The notes beneath the pieces are model-generated. The model saw nothing but the letters and a program-made list of their open reading frames with translations. It had not been told where the DNA came from and did not search any database. 64,000 nucleotides of DNA from Adiantum capillus-veneris (taxonomy: Eukaryota > Streptophyta > Polypodiopsida > Polypodiales > Pteridaceae), in contig CM043959.1 of the NCBI GenBank assembly GCA_014529385.2, positions 6,230,466 through 6,294,465 on the forward strand. The letters are read 5' to 3'. Shown one piece after another: positions 33,887-45,814 of this stretch; the first letter of the stretch is position 1; every line of letters begins with the position of its first letter. The translations under genes were made by a program, and so were the position numbers.

Positions 33887-34501
33887 TTCCTAACTAGATG
33901 GGCTTTGCCACAACCTACACAATGTCTAGGAACGTTTGGTGAACTAGTTTTCTTCTTCTCTAACTCCTCATCAAAGTCTAACGGCCTAGTATGGACATCA
34001 AAAGAGTCATGATCTTCTTAGCATCCACTTCATTCTCAGCCTCAATGGTGCCATGTTTGTAGTTTGTTCTCAAGAGGCACCAATATCCGGCCAATTTTCA
34101 TTGAGCAAGATGTCTTCTTGATAATAGTTGGACAAACTTCCATATCTCTTGCCAATTATATGAGTGTAAAGCTCTTGATTTTTCAAGAACTTTAGGAAAC
34201 ATGACACTAGCCTCTCTTAGGTTGGCATGACTTTGGCTAGACATCTAGTTATGTATTGCTTCAAGCATACAATAATATCCCTCATGGAATCACCCTCCTT
34301 TTGCTTGCAAAATTTTTTGAGGGTGTTTTGCTTAAACCCCATCTTGGTGTGAACTTCTAGAAAGCAGTTGATCACATTCTCAAACTCATGTAGCATACTC
34401 AGCTCAAGCATTTGGAAACAATCCAAAGCTCTTCTTGCTAAAGTCAAACCAAACCCTTGCACCATCATGTGTGTATCGTTCACTCTTTCAACATAGACCA
34501 C
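33710..34501 (-). pseudogene. Minus-strand retrotransposon gag with zinc knuckle
   Basis: The frame 34501-34217 carries the gag capsid pattern: DTHMMVQGFGLTLARRALDCF, MLHEFENVINCF, and KQKEGDSMRDIIVCLKQYITR, the Retrotrans_gag core. Further on (33921-33883) is CVGCGKAHLVRNF, a knuckle with the last Cys replaced by Phe. The frame then stays open through KELPTEVLKNRGKMPLHYLE to about 33710. The stretch between is broken by stops and shifts. The edge of block B falls inside the knuckle. It is probably a gypsy-type element; no RT is recognised downstream of it. Confidence 0.65.
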
Positions 34502-35577
34502 TTGCTAGAAATAGGCAACATGATCATAAGGATCACATGTATCATCAGATTTGTTGCATAGTCTTGCTAGCTAGGAAGGCCTAATCTATTTATGCCAAAT
34601 AGTAATAGGCCTATTGCTTGTTTTTGCAAATTTTTCATGTGTTGGTCCATTTTAGTATGGTCATGGTAGCCCTTGATTGGCTAAGTAACCATTGTTCCTT
34701 TGAGGATATGGGTCAAGAGGGGTTGGGGATGAAGTTATGTCCACTTTTTTTTGTTTTGAGAGAATGTGTTTTTCCTTCAAACCCAGGTGGTACACTAAGG
34801 TTGTGGGTTTCATTGACCCATTTGGTTTCACGCAATTTACGGTAGCTAAATGGAGGCATTTTGTTGTTGAATAACCATTAATGTGTTTTTTTCATAAGGA
34901 AGAAATTCCTTGTGTCTTTTGCCCAATTTCTAATCTCCTTGCATGCTTTCTTGCCTAAAGAATGGTTGTCTCAACAATGTCTGATTGCCAAGCATGCAAC
35001 TATCAATGTGTTCATACTCAATACCCCATCATTCATAATAAAGAAAGTGCATATGAGTACTTCGTTTTCCATTCATTGCAGGGTATAATCCACCTTTTGA
35101 GTCCAATGGTGATGTCAATTTTGCCAAAAAAAAAAAAAATCTCACACCTTATGGAGTTCAAGATCATTTTGTGCGGTCGATAGGGGCTTAGATTATTTTT
35201 TTCCCACTGAAGGCTATTGATCAATCTAGAGTCCAACACCTTGAGAGAAGGGTTAACGGTGCAAAAATTTCACCACCACCCCTAAGTGCCCAAAAAAATT
35301 TGAGCTCAAATTGTTTTGTGTTAATAGGGATTTTGGGCAAAATTATGCAAGGATTAGTGCTCTCAGGCTGTAATCTTCCCAACATTTTTCAATAAAAGTA
35401 TTTTATTTACTTTGGAAATATTAAAGGTTCATATTTTGTTAAGTCTTAAAGCTTTCAAAAGGAATGATCAGATCGGAAATCGGACTCTAGAACTACTAAT
35501 TATGACCCTTATTCACTTGAAAACAATAGGTTGATGGGAACTTAAGCCTCAAGACTGTATCTAAAGATAAGAGTTGA
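34502..35577. other. Non-coding, decayed retroelement DNA
   Basis: No gene with recognisable features. Part may be the leader of the minus-strand gag element. A poly-A run of 14 lies near 35127. Confidence 0.5.
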
Positions 35578-35662
35578 CCTTTTAGGAAAGAGAGAGCAAT
35601 TTTAGGAAAGGAGGAGTAATTTTAGAAGAGAAGGGGTACTTTTAGGAAAGAAAGAGAGGAGG
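35578..35662. repeat. Degenerate purine-rich tandem repeat
   Basis: Four imperfect units of the form TTTTAGGAAAG plus a GA-rich tail, of about 20-24 bp each. They lie about 170 bp upstream of a strong TATA-like sequence. Confidence 0.6.
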
Positions 35663-35830
35663 AATTTAGTTTAGAGCTCTTTTCTTGGAAGCCAAGCTTC
35701 TTCTGAGAGGCTCGAAATTGCGCATCGGAATCCGTGTCCACAAAAGTAAAATAAAAAAATTAAACAGCCATGAACGTACGTGAACTCATCTCTCCTTGCT
35801 TCCCTCTATTCTTAGCTGACCTTGAGAGCC

Positions 35831-35838
35831 TATATAAA
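35831..35838 (+). promoter_or_regulatory. TATA-like box, possible LTR or relic promoter
   Basis: TATATAAA followed by GACCCC and a pyrimidine-rich stretch, the usual look of a plant TATA box and start region. Only a small Ser/Leu/Pro-rich frame (35770-36126, itself overlapping the box) is nearby, so the transcript, if any, is unknown. It may be part of a decayed LTR. Confidence 0.3.
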
Positions 35839-36319
35839 GACCCCTTTCCCTTCACTTTGAAGACACACACTCTCAAAAGCGGAAGCTCTTTTGCCTTGAC
35901 GTTGGAGTTACCTTCTCTCTATCAACCTCTCTCCCTCAACCTCTTACCTTCAAGCCATCTCCATCTCCAAGTCTTCTCTACCATCATCGTGTTGCCCTTC
36001 GGATTCTTGAGTTCTCTTTCTCTCTTTCCCTTTTCTCTACCTCATTATGATGGCACTCGTTTCGGGGCCATCATAGACCACTCCAAGGAAGGTGCAAAAG
36101 AAGGTATCGACTCCAAAAGAAGGTGAAATCGTTCAACCTCAAATACGGGAGGTAATCAAACATGTCGCTAGTCCGATAAAACAAATTTATAACTCTGCAT
36201 TGTTATTCATGTTGACTTGGGAAGTCAAGCATAGGGAACCCTTTAAACCATCAAGAAATGTGATTCTATCACAAGAGACAAGCATATGTTTTCATAGATT
36301 AGTGAAAGAACTGTTAGAT

Positions 36320-36373
36320 AAATTATCACTGTTTGTTAAATTGTTATTGTTTGATAAATTGTTATTGTTTGAT
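36320..36373. repeat. Three tandem 18-bp repeats
   Basis: Units at 36320-36337, 36338-36355 and 36356-36373 (AAATTGTTATTGTTTGAT); the first unit is diverged and the other two are identical. Confidence 0.85.
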
Positions 36374-36522
36374 ATTGGTTGATATGAAGGGCTGGTTGAT
36401 CATGTTTGAAGAATCAATTAAAGAGAAGAATTATTGGAAGAATATCTTTTGCTCCTCGTGGGTAGCGAAATGATTTCACGGTTAGCGGAGATTAAGCTGA
36501 GGTTATCCGCTCTCTTTTGTTT

Positions 36523-36617
36523 CTCGCGGTTAGTGGGATGCCTCGCGAGTAGCAAGATGCCTCGCGGGTAGCGGGATGCCTGGCGGTTAGCAAGATGCCT
36601 CACGGTTAGCGAGATGG
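36523..36617. repeat. Five tandem 19-bp repeats
   Basis: Head-to-tail units of CTCGCGGTTAGCGGGATGC type with 2-4 changes each, at 36523, 36542, 36561, 36580 and 36599. More diverged half-units (GGTTAGCG) flank them on both sides at about 36460-36490 and 36640-36650. It is GC-rich in AT-rich surroundings. Confidence 0.85.
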
Positions 36618-36659
36618 GAAGGTTGCACAATTCGTGGTTAGCGAATAAATCCTTTTTGC

Positions 36660-37825
36660 AAAGGCTCTGTTGGTTAGACAAAGGAAGTCCATGAGTAGTG
36701 GCAACTCATAAAAGATTGGAAAAGTTGTTTTTGTTGAAATATAGGGCTATCTTCATTAGGCCTTGTTTGAATTGTTTTGGTATTGTTTGAAGGGATGTAT
36801 AAAACAACTTGTGTCTGGAATTAATTAAGGAACATTGTTTGTATATGTAAAACAATGTGGTAGTAATTAGAAAACAAACTAAAAAGTGTGAGTGTGGGGT
36901 GGAAAGTGGGGGCTAGCTCAGGTTGCCATTCAAGGATGGGTGGTCTCGACTAGTCGAGAAACTCTCCACTCCCTCTTATTAAGAGAAGCAAAATTAGAGA
37001 CTCATTGTGCCAAGAGTTGAGAAGTTCTAAATATACGTGCCCTTGAAAGCTATGGACCGGATTAGTCAGGTATCCTACTCACACAATCAATCCTACTTGA
37101 CTTACAATCTACAATTATCATAGCAAGCAAAGGTTGTCATCAGTCAAGCATGGAGTGCACAAAGAAGTACATACACACGCTCAAGAGAGGACACACACAA
37201 GCATTGGAGAGATCACTTCTCTCTATACACACACACAAGCATGTACAAAGTGTTACAAGCACACTTGCAATGCGACCATACCTTAATTGGCAAGTGTGCA
37301 CTTTTGGGTACACAAAAGGCCTACAAAATGAAGAAGGATTGAGAATCATATTGTGTTTCCATAGAGAGAGTGGATTAATGAGATGCTCAATCTTCGATTT
37401 CATGAAGATATCACTTATGCCACATCTACAAAAGATTAATAGAGTGAGTATATTTAGATGCATGAACTCTTTGAAGATTGATGTGTCGAGGCTGAGGTAA
37501 ATGAAGAGCTTAGCTCCATTGGTTGATGTTAATTACCCAGGGCATGCCTTATTTGCCCACATATCAAAGACCTTCTTTTCCATCGACAAGAAGTTGTATT
37601 CCTTCACGATGGGTGATTTGGGAACCTCTTGCCACAAGTTTATAATCCACCACTCTTTGATCTTTTGTTTTTTTGGTGCATTATGAAAATACTAGCTATC
37701 ATTTATATTGGTGTCAACTTGATCCAATTAATAATAATTTTGAATAGTTTTCTTTCTTTTTAACACAATAATGATAAAAATTTAATAAACAGAGCCAAGA
37801 ATCGGATTTGAATTCTGAAAGAAAA
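36660..37825. other. No recognised gene
   Basis: Short frames occur (37150-37500, 116 codons, Met at 37150), but none has a domain, codon signature or neighbour that I can use. Not called. Confidence 0.4.
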
Positions 37826-38472
37826 TGCCAAATCTGCAAAGAAAAAGCTTTGAGCATGTCAAATATGGAAGGAGTTGGCACATGTCAAAATTTCGGCCAA
37901 CTTACAATAGACTAGAATAGAAAAATCAAGGGCAATTAACGACATGGTGTCCAAGTGACGAGTCATCTGAGCTGCAGGTGTGTGGGCAAGTAAGGTAAGT
38001 AAGCACATTGTTTGTCAAAACAAAGCAATTTTTGTCCAGACAAACTTGGCCATGCCTTGGGGAATTTGCCCTACAAGTTTGAGGTGAAATGGATACGGAA
38101 ATCACCAAAAACAAAGGAAAATTGGAATTTCAATCCCCAAATGGTCATTTTCACCCATAGTTGGAAAATCTGAGCCAAATTCAAGAAAAAGTGCACCATT
38201 AGATTAGGGAACATACTTAGAATCTAACCCCAAAGTTTTGTACAAAATGGTTTCTAAATATGGATTGCGATCCATGACCCCCTGAAGCAGAAATGCCAGA
38301 AACTGGATGTAGATTGTGTGCACAAGTCAATGAAGGTGCAATGTGGCAAAATTCAGTATTTGGACATGTCAAGTGCGTCAATTGTTACGTTTAGCCATTT
38401 CAGAGTGTCAAGTGCAAAAATTGTGGTCTTGGGCAAAGTTTTGATGCCAAAAAGAGTTGGTGAGTTTAAAGT
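37826..38472 (+). other. Degenerate non-coding repeat DNA with palindromic motif, left of the gypsy
   Basis: Similar in style to 45815-46640, to which it was joined before the gypsy inserted. It contains one copy of the ATGGATNGCGATCCATG-NCCCC motif (38260-38281). AAAGT at 38468-38472 is the left gypsy target duplication. Confidence 0.6.
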
Positions 38473-39125
38473 TGTTACGAGACTGTAGTGGTTAGCTGCA
38501 ATTGGGATAGCTGACGTAATGGTTAATTATGTGTTGTCTATTTATTTTACTAATTGAGTTGATGATGATTTTGTAGAGTGGAATGCGGGGAGTTGATGAA
38601 GAGGCGACGGCAATTACTCTTGGCCATTTTATATTTGCACAGTATCTTAGAACATCATTTCAATAAGTCACTATGGCTCTGTAAATAGTTGTAGTGGGAA
38701 CTCCCCTTATGGGTCATGCAAGAACTAATGAGCTTCACTCCTTTACAAAAGTGAAGTGGTTGTAAAAAGAGGGGCCTCAATTTTTGGCACCTTAAAACTC
38801 AAAAATAATATATTAAATACCAACTCCACAAGAGAGGTGCCGTGGAGTTTGGGGCTAAATTTAAGCCTTTCTCTTGCAGATTCTCTTCTCTACTCTCTTA
38901 TGCTATGGTTATTTTGTTGTGTACTCTATAATCTAGTCTCCTTCTCTTACACATCTCTTACAATCATGTTTATGTCAATTCTATGTTTACTGTGTGTGTG
39001 TGTCATAGTCTAGGTGTGAGCGTGTGTGCTTGGAAATTGGAAGAAGAGGTGGACAAGTTGATGGTGATGCTTGGGAGCTTCTGTTGAATAGTTTAAGCGG
39101 TCGATCTCCCCCTCTTCTCCCAGCA
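38473..39125 (+). repeat. Gypsy 5' LTR
   Basis: From TGTTACGAGAC to CCCAGCA. It lacks about 15 bp near its start (GGCACCCTCCTATT region) that both the 3' LTR and the block B LTRs have, so it lost them after insertion or was converted. Confidence 0.9.
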
Positions 39126-39126
39126 G

Positions 39127-39138
39127 TGGTATCAGAGC
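39127..39138 (+). other. Gypsy primer binding site (initiator tRNA-Met)
   Basis: TGGTATCAGAGC, one base after the LTR end; complementary to the initiator tRNA-Met 3' end. Confidence 0.9.
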
Positions 39139-40582
39139 GAAGGTTCGTGGCAACCGACAACCTGACTGTCGAATTTTAAAGAGGAATTTTCAAGCTTTGC
39201 AGCACCAGATTTGCAAATCAAGGCTTATCTGACGATTAATTGGCAAATCGGCTAGTTATTTCCACTTGTCGACAATCCAAATTCGGTATGGCAAGCTTAA
39301 AAATTCACTATATTTGCTAGCTCTTGTGGATTGTTGGAAAGGAATAGCAAGAGAAAAAACAAGAGCCGAATCCGACATCGGAGGAATCAGAAGGAAGTTT
39401 GGACGGCTAAAGCTTGGAATAGACTAAATATCAAGAAGAAGATTAAAAGAAGAAGAGTTTGCGAGAGCTTTTGAAGTTGCGTCGGCAATCCACCAAACGA
39501 ATCCTGCAACCGTGATTCGAGGAACAAAAGAATTTATTTTGCTTGGAGGGCGGCCACTGTCGATTGCGGGAAGCCTCCTTTGCATACAAAAGGATTTGGT
39601 GAAATTCTGCCACATCCGACTCAAAGCTGCTGTGGGAAGGGCCGCCAAGCCATGCTGTCGACCTGCACAAAAATGCTTGCAGATGCCACCAACATGGTCG
39701 CCTAGGACTGGTGGGCAGTACCCGGTTCTTCCTCGTGGGCTGAGGGTGACCCTACACGGCTCTGTGAGTCCTTCTTCCTGCTCGCGCGCTGTCGGAGTCC
39801 TGCCAACACGCCATGCAAGGCTTTAATAAGCCTTTACACACCTTTTAAAAAAACGGGTTGTGGCTTAAACCTTTTGGCCGGCCGCCCACTGCAGTATTTC
39901 CTTTTACCTTGGCCGCCCACGACAATACTCCATTTACTTGGCCTCCCACTTCAGCATATGGCCCCATTTAACATAAACCTTCAAATTCATTTGACACAAG
40001 CCTCCAAAGGCTTTCCAATTCAATTGTGGCCATTCAACTTAAGGATTAAATTGGCCCCTTTTATTAAGGACTCGGGCACCCTTCTATAACCGCTTGGTCG
40101 GTCTCCGCCAACCCAAATCAACAACAACAAGCCACCGACTCCATTAAAACCAATTCGACTGACTTCTTTGGCCGCACAAGCTTTCTCTTTTGTTGTTCAA
40201 AGGGAAATATTGGCCGTCCATTCTTCGCCGAACATATTCAACAACCTTTGGGGTGAAAGTTAAAATTACCACTACCTTTTGGGATAAGGAGACCGGACGC
40301 TACAAAATTCAACTGGCTCGGTGACGCATCGTCGGACCGTCCACTTCTCTGGCAATTTCCTAGCGCATCGCCATTCCGGACTGGACGCCACCGCTATTTC
40401 TTAGCTAAGTACATTACATTTCTGTTATTTATTTTACTCTTTATTCCGCATATTGCATCTGTGAATATCACCAAATAGCCTTTTTAAGCATTACCATTTA
40501 AAAATAAATAAATAAATAAATAAATAGGGGAAAAATAAAAATAATAAATAAATAAATATAAAAATATAAAAACCACGCAATC
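39139..40582 (+). other. Gypsy leader
   Basis: A long leader of about 1.4 kb. It has GC-richer stretches with GGCCGCC-type motifs (about 39545-40150) and ends in an (AAAT)n-like tract (40500-40565) just before the gag ATG. The 104-codon frame at 39512-39826 shows no domain and is not called. Confidence 0.7.
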
Positions 40583-41488
40583 ATGGCACACCTTCCTCAG
40601 GCACCCACGATTGCGGAACAACTTCAAAATCTGCAACAATCACTCACATATGAACACATGCGAAGGCAAGAACTTGAAGATAAATTATTGCATTCTGCAC
40701 GCACCGAATCTGCACCTGCACCCAAGAAAAACAAAATTAGCAAAAAAGCCTTCACTTTCAAGGATTTTGATGGCACTAAAGATGTTAGCACGGTTCTAGC
40801 ATGGGTTAGTCAACTAGATGACTATTTTCATGATGAAGACTTTCCCGAGCGTGAAATGGTAAAGTGTGCATCAAATCATCTCACTAGCAGCGCTGCATTG
40901 TGGTGGAACGCCACCAAACAACATGGAAGAAGACCACACACCTGGCATGCATTTAAAAAAGTGTTTTTACCCCAAGTTTTTTCCACACAGTACAAAGCTA
41001 AAGCACGACGTCGATGGGATTTAATTCGACAGCGTAGAAATGAAGATGTACAAGGTTACACTGACCGTTTTTGGAATTGTTTAATTCAATTGCAAGCTAT
41101 TGAACATGTTAGTCGCAGGAAATTGAAGCGAAAGTACATATCAGGCTTGGCACTACAAATTAGTGCTGAGGTAGATATGTTTGAACCAGATTCTATGTCA
41201 AAGGCTATTAATTTGGCTCTCAACGCAGAAAAGAAGAAAGGTGGACATTCCTCTCACACTGATCAACCTGCTAACACTAACCGTAACAAGAGACCTCCTT
41301 TCTCTACTAACTTTGACAAAAACAAACACCAAAGTCGTACCTTTTTCAAAAGACATAGATTCGACAATCCTCCTACAGCTGCTCAACCTCATACGAGCAA
41401 CAACAACAACAACACCCAGCAAAACGAGGCAACCAAAATTCTTTCAACCAACGTTCTCCTCCAAATTCTAATGGTAACAAAAAGGTGA
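40583..41488 (+). pseudogene. gag: Gypsy gag capsid
   Basis: Begins MAHLPQAPTIAEQLQNLQQ; the capsid domain reads FKDFDGTKDVSTVLAWVSQL, FPEREMVKCASNHLTSSAALWW, KKVFLPQVFSTQY and RRWDLIRQRRNEDVQGYTDRF, the Retrotrans_gag pattern. It then becomes basic and Asn-rich. After a CAA/AAC microsatellite at about 41397-41412 the better reading moves to the pol frame, so the last about 25 codons of this frame are probably not the original product. The zinc knuckle is in the other frame. Confidence 0.88.
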
Positions 41489-43413
41489 AGTGTTTTAAAT
41501 GTTTTCAGTATGGTCACTATGCAGATAAGTGTCCAAATGGTCATGCTAAGGGCAATGGTCAATCCAATGGCCATTCCAATGGAGTCAACATAATTCAAGT
41601 CAAAACCTTCAACAAAAACCGCCCCAACGGAGCTACTCTTAACCTCATCGAAGATGCTACACCCGACGACAATGAAGTGAAAGCTAACTACGGTGAGGGA
41701 TATGATCCCGATTATGATAACGATGACAACCCATCCTCAGGTACTCCTATATCTCCTCACACTTTGTTTAAAGTGCAAGGCACTGTTAAGGGTGAAAATG
41801 TCACCATTCTGTTAGATGATGGTAGTAGCCATGATTTCATTTCTACACGATTGGCACAACAACTATCACTCTCTGAAATCTCATCACCTCACAAGGTCAA
41901 AACTGTTTTTAATAATCAACGTTTTAATTGTAAAACTCAAGTCACTGTTGAAGTTTGCATTGGTGAGTTCACTCAAGCACGTACATTTTTGGTAGCACCA
42001 TTGCATGGTCTTGATATGATTTTGGGAATGCCATTTCGTCATGAATTTGACCCGTTGATTAACTATAAGACACATACAATGTCTCTCACTCATAATAATA
42101 AAAATTTCTCCATCCAAGCAACACTGGCACATCAAAAATTTCCACTCCTCTCCCACACTCAAGCCAAACGAACAATTCGAAAACAGGGGAAAACATATCT
42201 AGTATTGGTAAATCGAATTTCTGTTGAAACTGAAACTTCACGTAACTCCACACACGATGAATTTCTCTCACAATTTAAAGATTGTTTCATGCATGATCTC
42301 CTACTTGGAATTCCACCATCACGCCTAGAAGACCACAAAATTGACATCATACCAAGTAGTGAACCTCCTTGTAGAGCACCTTATCGTGTAAATCCTACCG
42401 TACACAGGGAAATACAAACTCAAATCACTGATTTACTTGATCGAGGCCTAATCCGACCTAGTAGTTCACCATACGGAGCTCCAGTACTTCTTGTTAAGAA
42501 GAAAAATGGAACCTTTCGTATGTGTATCGACTACAGGGCTTTAAACAAGATTGCCATTAAGAATAGGTTTCCTATTCCTAGAGTGGATGATCTATTAGAC
42601 AAACTGAAAGGGGCAAACATCTTTAGCAAAATTGACCTTAAATCAGGGTATCACCAAGTCAAAATGTTTGAACATGATGTCTACAAAACTGCTTTCAGAA
42701 CACAAATTGGACACTATGAATTTCTTGTCATGCCATTTGGTTTGACAAATGCACCAGCCACATTCACACGCATGATGAATCGAATTTTCATTGACCATCA
42801 AGATTTTGTGATTGTATTTTTTGATGACATTTTGGTATTCAGTAAATCTGAAGAAGAGTATAAACAACATTTAACATGTGTATTTAATCTGCTTGCACAA
42901 AATCTTTTGTATTTGAATCCTGAAAAGAGTTCATTTTTCCAATATAAAATTGAATATTTGGGACACATTGTATCGAGTAAGGGAATATATATCGATCCAA
43001 AGAAAATTGAAGCCATTCAATCATGGCCTAGACCCAAAAACTTGCATGAGCTACGATCTTTTATCGGTCTTTGTAACTATTGCAGGAAATTTGTTCGTAA
43101 TTTTGCTTACAAATCACATCATTTGACTCTCTTGTTGAAGAAAAACACGCCTTATGAATGGACTGGTTTGCAAGAAAGCTCATTTAATGCACTTAAACAT
43201 GCTTTGACTAATGCACATGTATTGCAATTGCCTGATTTTGAAAGACCATTCTTTGTGGTAGTCACTAATGCTAGTGGAAAAGGTATCGGTGCAGTCCTTA
43301 TGCAAGATAGCCATCCAATTGCTTTCGAAAGTCTTAAATTCAAACCGTCTGAAGCAAAGTTCATTACTTATGATAAAGAGTTGACTGATGTGGTACATGC
43401 ATTGAAAATTTGA
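41401..43413 (+). pseudogene. pol: Gypsy zinc knuckle, protease, reverse transcriptase, start of RNase H
   Basis: The frame opens with a basic stretch and CFKCFQYGHYADKC (CX2CX4HX4C). The protease has ILLDDGSSHDFIS with the catalytic Asp. The RT has PYRVNPTVHREIQTQI, SSPYGAPVLLVKKKNG, RMCIDYRALNKI, FSKIDLKSGYHQV and the catalytic FFDDILVFS. RNase H starts with VVVTNASGKGIGAVL, where the usual first catalytic Asp (TDASG) is Asn. A TGA at 43411-43413 ends the frame and two more stops follow. The first ATG of this frame (41485) is inside the knuckle and is not a real start. Confidence 0.9.
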
Positions 43414-43587
43414 AAACGTTATGTAATGGGTACTGACTTGATCATTTAAACTGATCAACAAAGTATCAAATATTTACTTTCTTAGCCCTTAATAGATGAT
43501 AGACATATTAAGTGGGCCGCTTTTATTCAAAGTTTTCAGTCCAGCATTCAATACCAACGTGGTAAAGAAAATGTTGTAGCTGATGCC
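43414..43587 (+). pseudogene. pol: Gypsy RNase H remainder with stop codons
   Basis: Same frame as pol, with further stops at TAA 43447-43449 and TAG 43483-43485. Recognisable TDQQSIKYLL and IQYQRGKENVVADALSRRP, the RNase H end and linker motifs. No frame change is needed between the two pol parts, only the stops. Confidence 0.88.
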
Positions 43588-44976
43588 TTGAGTAGAAGAC
43601 CCTCACTTAATCATCTATCAACCATTACGAGAACTTCATTTGACACCATGCCTGACACCTATGCACATGATGATGACTTCAAAACGACATGGTTGCACAT
43701 GCTTGATAATTCTGTACACACATATCTCGAATACACTATTCAAGAAAACTTCCTTTATTTCAAACAAAAATTGTGTGTGACTAAACCTTTCCGTAGATTA
43801 ATTCTTGAAGAATTGCACAAACCACCTTATGCTGGACATAGAGGATTTGCTGCAACTTTTCAAAATTTATGTCGTGATTTCTATTGGCCTACTATGAGAA
43901 TGGATGTTAAACAGTACGTTTCAACTTGTTTGATTTGTCAAAAAATCAAAGCAGCTATAGGTAAGAAATTGGGACTTTTACACCCTCTCCCCATTCCTGA
44001 AAGACCTTGGGAACATATTTCAATGGATTTTGTTACTGGTTTCCCACTCACAATGCACAAACATGACATGATATGGACTATTATTGATCGTTTCTCTAAA
44101 CAAGCATATTTTGTTCCATGTAAGAAAACACTCACAGCACATCAAGCTGCACTTTTGTTCCTTAAGACTATTTTCCCACATCATGGTTTGCCTAAAGTGA
44201 TTATTTCTGATCGAGATTCAAAATTTTGTAGTGCTTTTTGGACTACTATGTTTGAAAATCTTGGCACTACACTTGACTTCACTTCTGCATTTCATTCTGA
44301 ATCTAATGCTCAGACCAACCGCACTATTATTGACTTGCTAAAGGCTTATGTTTCTTCTCAACCTAAGAAATGGGATGATTACCTACATATTTTGCAATTT
44401 GCATACAACAACACCACTCACACTGCCACGGGTAAGTCTCCATTTGAAATTGTATATGGTCACTCTCTTCCTACTCCTACTTCACGTCTTTCTAATGTTG
44501 TGCATGTTGTCGCTGATGATTTCACTACTACTGACTTTCATGATATTTATGCAAGTGTGCATTATGCCATTAAACACTCACAAGAACTTTACACCAAACA
44601 TGCTAATAACAAGCACCACAAGGTACACCAATTCAAAGAAGGTGATCATGTTTTACTTCGCATCGAAAAACAAAGGATCAAAAGTGTTGATACTAATGTC
44701 TTTGTTAAGCTTGCTCCTCGTTTTTATGGACCTTTCAAAATTTCACCTGTCATTAATGATGTTTCTTTTCGTTTAGAACTACCTGCACATTGGCACATTC
44801 ACAATGCCTTTCACATTAGTCTTTTACGCCCATTCCGAGGACCCCTACCTACACACCACATTTATGAAGACCCACCTTCACTTGTAGACCAAGAAGAGCA
44901 ACTCATCCCTGATAAAATAGTTGACCATGAGACCACACTACATGCACTGGAATGGTTTATAACCGTTACCTTTTGA
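43588..44976 (+). pseudogene. pol: Gypsy integrase, catalytic Glu region deleted
   Basis: In phase with the RT. The zinc-binding domain reads HKPPYAGHRGFAATFQNL and CLICQKIKA. The catalytic core has MDFVTGFP (first Asp) and VIISDRDSKF (second Asp). The third position, normally within a GQTE-x-x-NR stretch, reads AQTNRTII here, which fits an in-frame loss of about three residues including the Glu. The C-terminal part has HVLLRIEKQRIKS, LAPRFYGPFKI and HNAFHISLLRPFRG. The frame ends at TGA 44974-44976. A chromodomain-like GHPREDAKWMPGKFF follows in another frame. Confidence 0.9.
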
Positions 44977-45117
44977 CTTTCAAGGGCCACCCTAGAGAGG
45001 ATGCCAAATGGATGCCTGGAAAGTTTTTTCGCAACTTTCCCGACCTTCTCCACACTTTCCATCACTCATGGTCCAGTTGATTACTCTATTGAGCAACTGA
45101 GGACAGTTGCTATCCCT

Positions 45118-45128
45118 GGTGGGAGGGA
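45118..45128 (+). other. Gypsy polypurine tract
   Basis: GGTGGGAGGGA directly before TGTTACGAG. Confidence 0.88.
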
Positions 45129-45809
45129 TGTTACGAGACTGGGCACCCTCCTATTGTAGTGGTTAGCTGCAATTGGGATAGCTGGCGTAATGGTTAATTA
45201 TGTGCTGTCTATTTATTTTACTAATTGAGTTGATGATGATTTTGTAGAGTGCAATGCGGGGAGTTGATGAAGAGGCGACGGCAATTACTCTTGGCCATTT
45301 TATATTTGCACAGTATCTTAGAACATCATTTCAATAAGCCACTATGGCTCTGTAAATAGTTGTAGTGGGAACTCCCCTTATGGGTCATGCAAGAACTAAT
45401 GAGCTTCACTCATTTACAAAAGTGAAGTGGTTGTAAAAAGAGGGGCCTCAATTTTTGGCACCTTAAAACTCAAAAATAATATATTAAATACCAACTCCAC
45501 AAGAGAGGTGTTGTGGAGTTTGGGGCTAGATTTAGGCCTTTCTCTTGCAGATTCTCTTCTCTACTCTCTTATGCTATGGTTATTTTGTTGTGTACTCTAG
45601 AATCTAGTCTCCATCTCTTACACATCTCTTACACTCTCTTACAAGCATGTCTATGTCAATTCTATGTTTACTGTGTGTGTGTGTATCATAGTCTAGGTGT
45701 GAGTGTGTGTGCTTGGAAATTGGAAGAAGAGGTGGACAGGTTGATGGTGATGCTTGGGAGCTTCTGTTGAATAGTTTAAAGCGGTCGATCTCCCCCTCTT
45801 CTCCCAACA
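45129..45809 (+). repeat. Gypsy 3' LTR
   Basis: From TGTTACGAG to CCCAACA, followed by AAAGT (45810-45814). High similarity to the 5' LTR apart from small indels. Confidence 0.92.
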
Positions 45810-45814
45810 AAAGT

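Larger units (their letters stand above)
38473..45809 (+). mobile_element. Complete Ty3/gypsy element, chromovirus-like, with stops
   Basis: A 7.3-kb element with LTRs of 653 and 681 bp (TGTTACGAG...CCC[A/G]ACA or CCCAGCA), the exact target duplication AAAGT (38468-38472 and 45810-45814), an initiator-Met-type primer site, and gag-protease-RT-RNase H-integrase order. Three stops in the RNase H/integrase region, frame changes at both ends of pol, and lost catalytic residues in RNase H and integrase make it non-autonomous. A chromodomain-like tail (GHPREDAKWM) is present in a shifted frame. Confidence 0.93.

Noticed and set aside
35770-36382. Small protein gene after the TATA-like box
   Set aside because: Leu/Ser/Pro-rich frame without domain, overlapping the TATA itself. 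It may be decayed LTR DNA.
36523-36617. CRISPR-like array
   Set aside because: Units are contiguous with no spacers and the DNA is plant nuclear; it is a minisatellite.
37150-37500. 116-codon frame starting MECTKKYIHTLKR
   Set aside because: No domain, no neighbours and an opposing frame of equal length on the other strand.
39512-39826. 104-codon frame in the gypsy leader
   Set aside because: It lies in the GC-richer leader with no similarity to known retroelement proteins. Long leaders commonly contain such frames.
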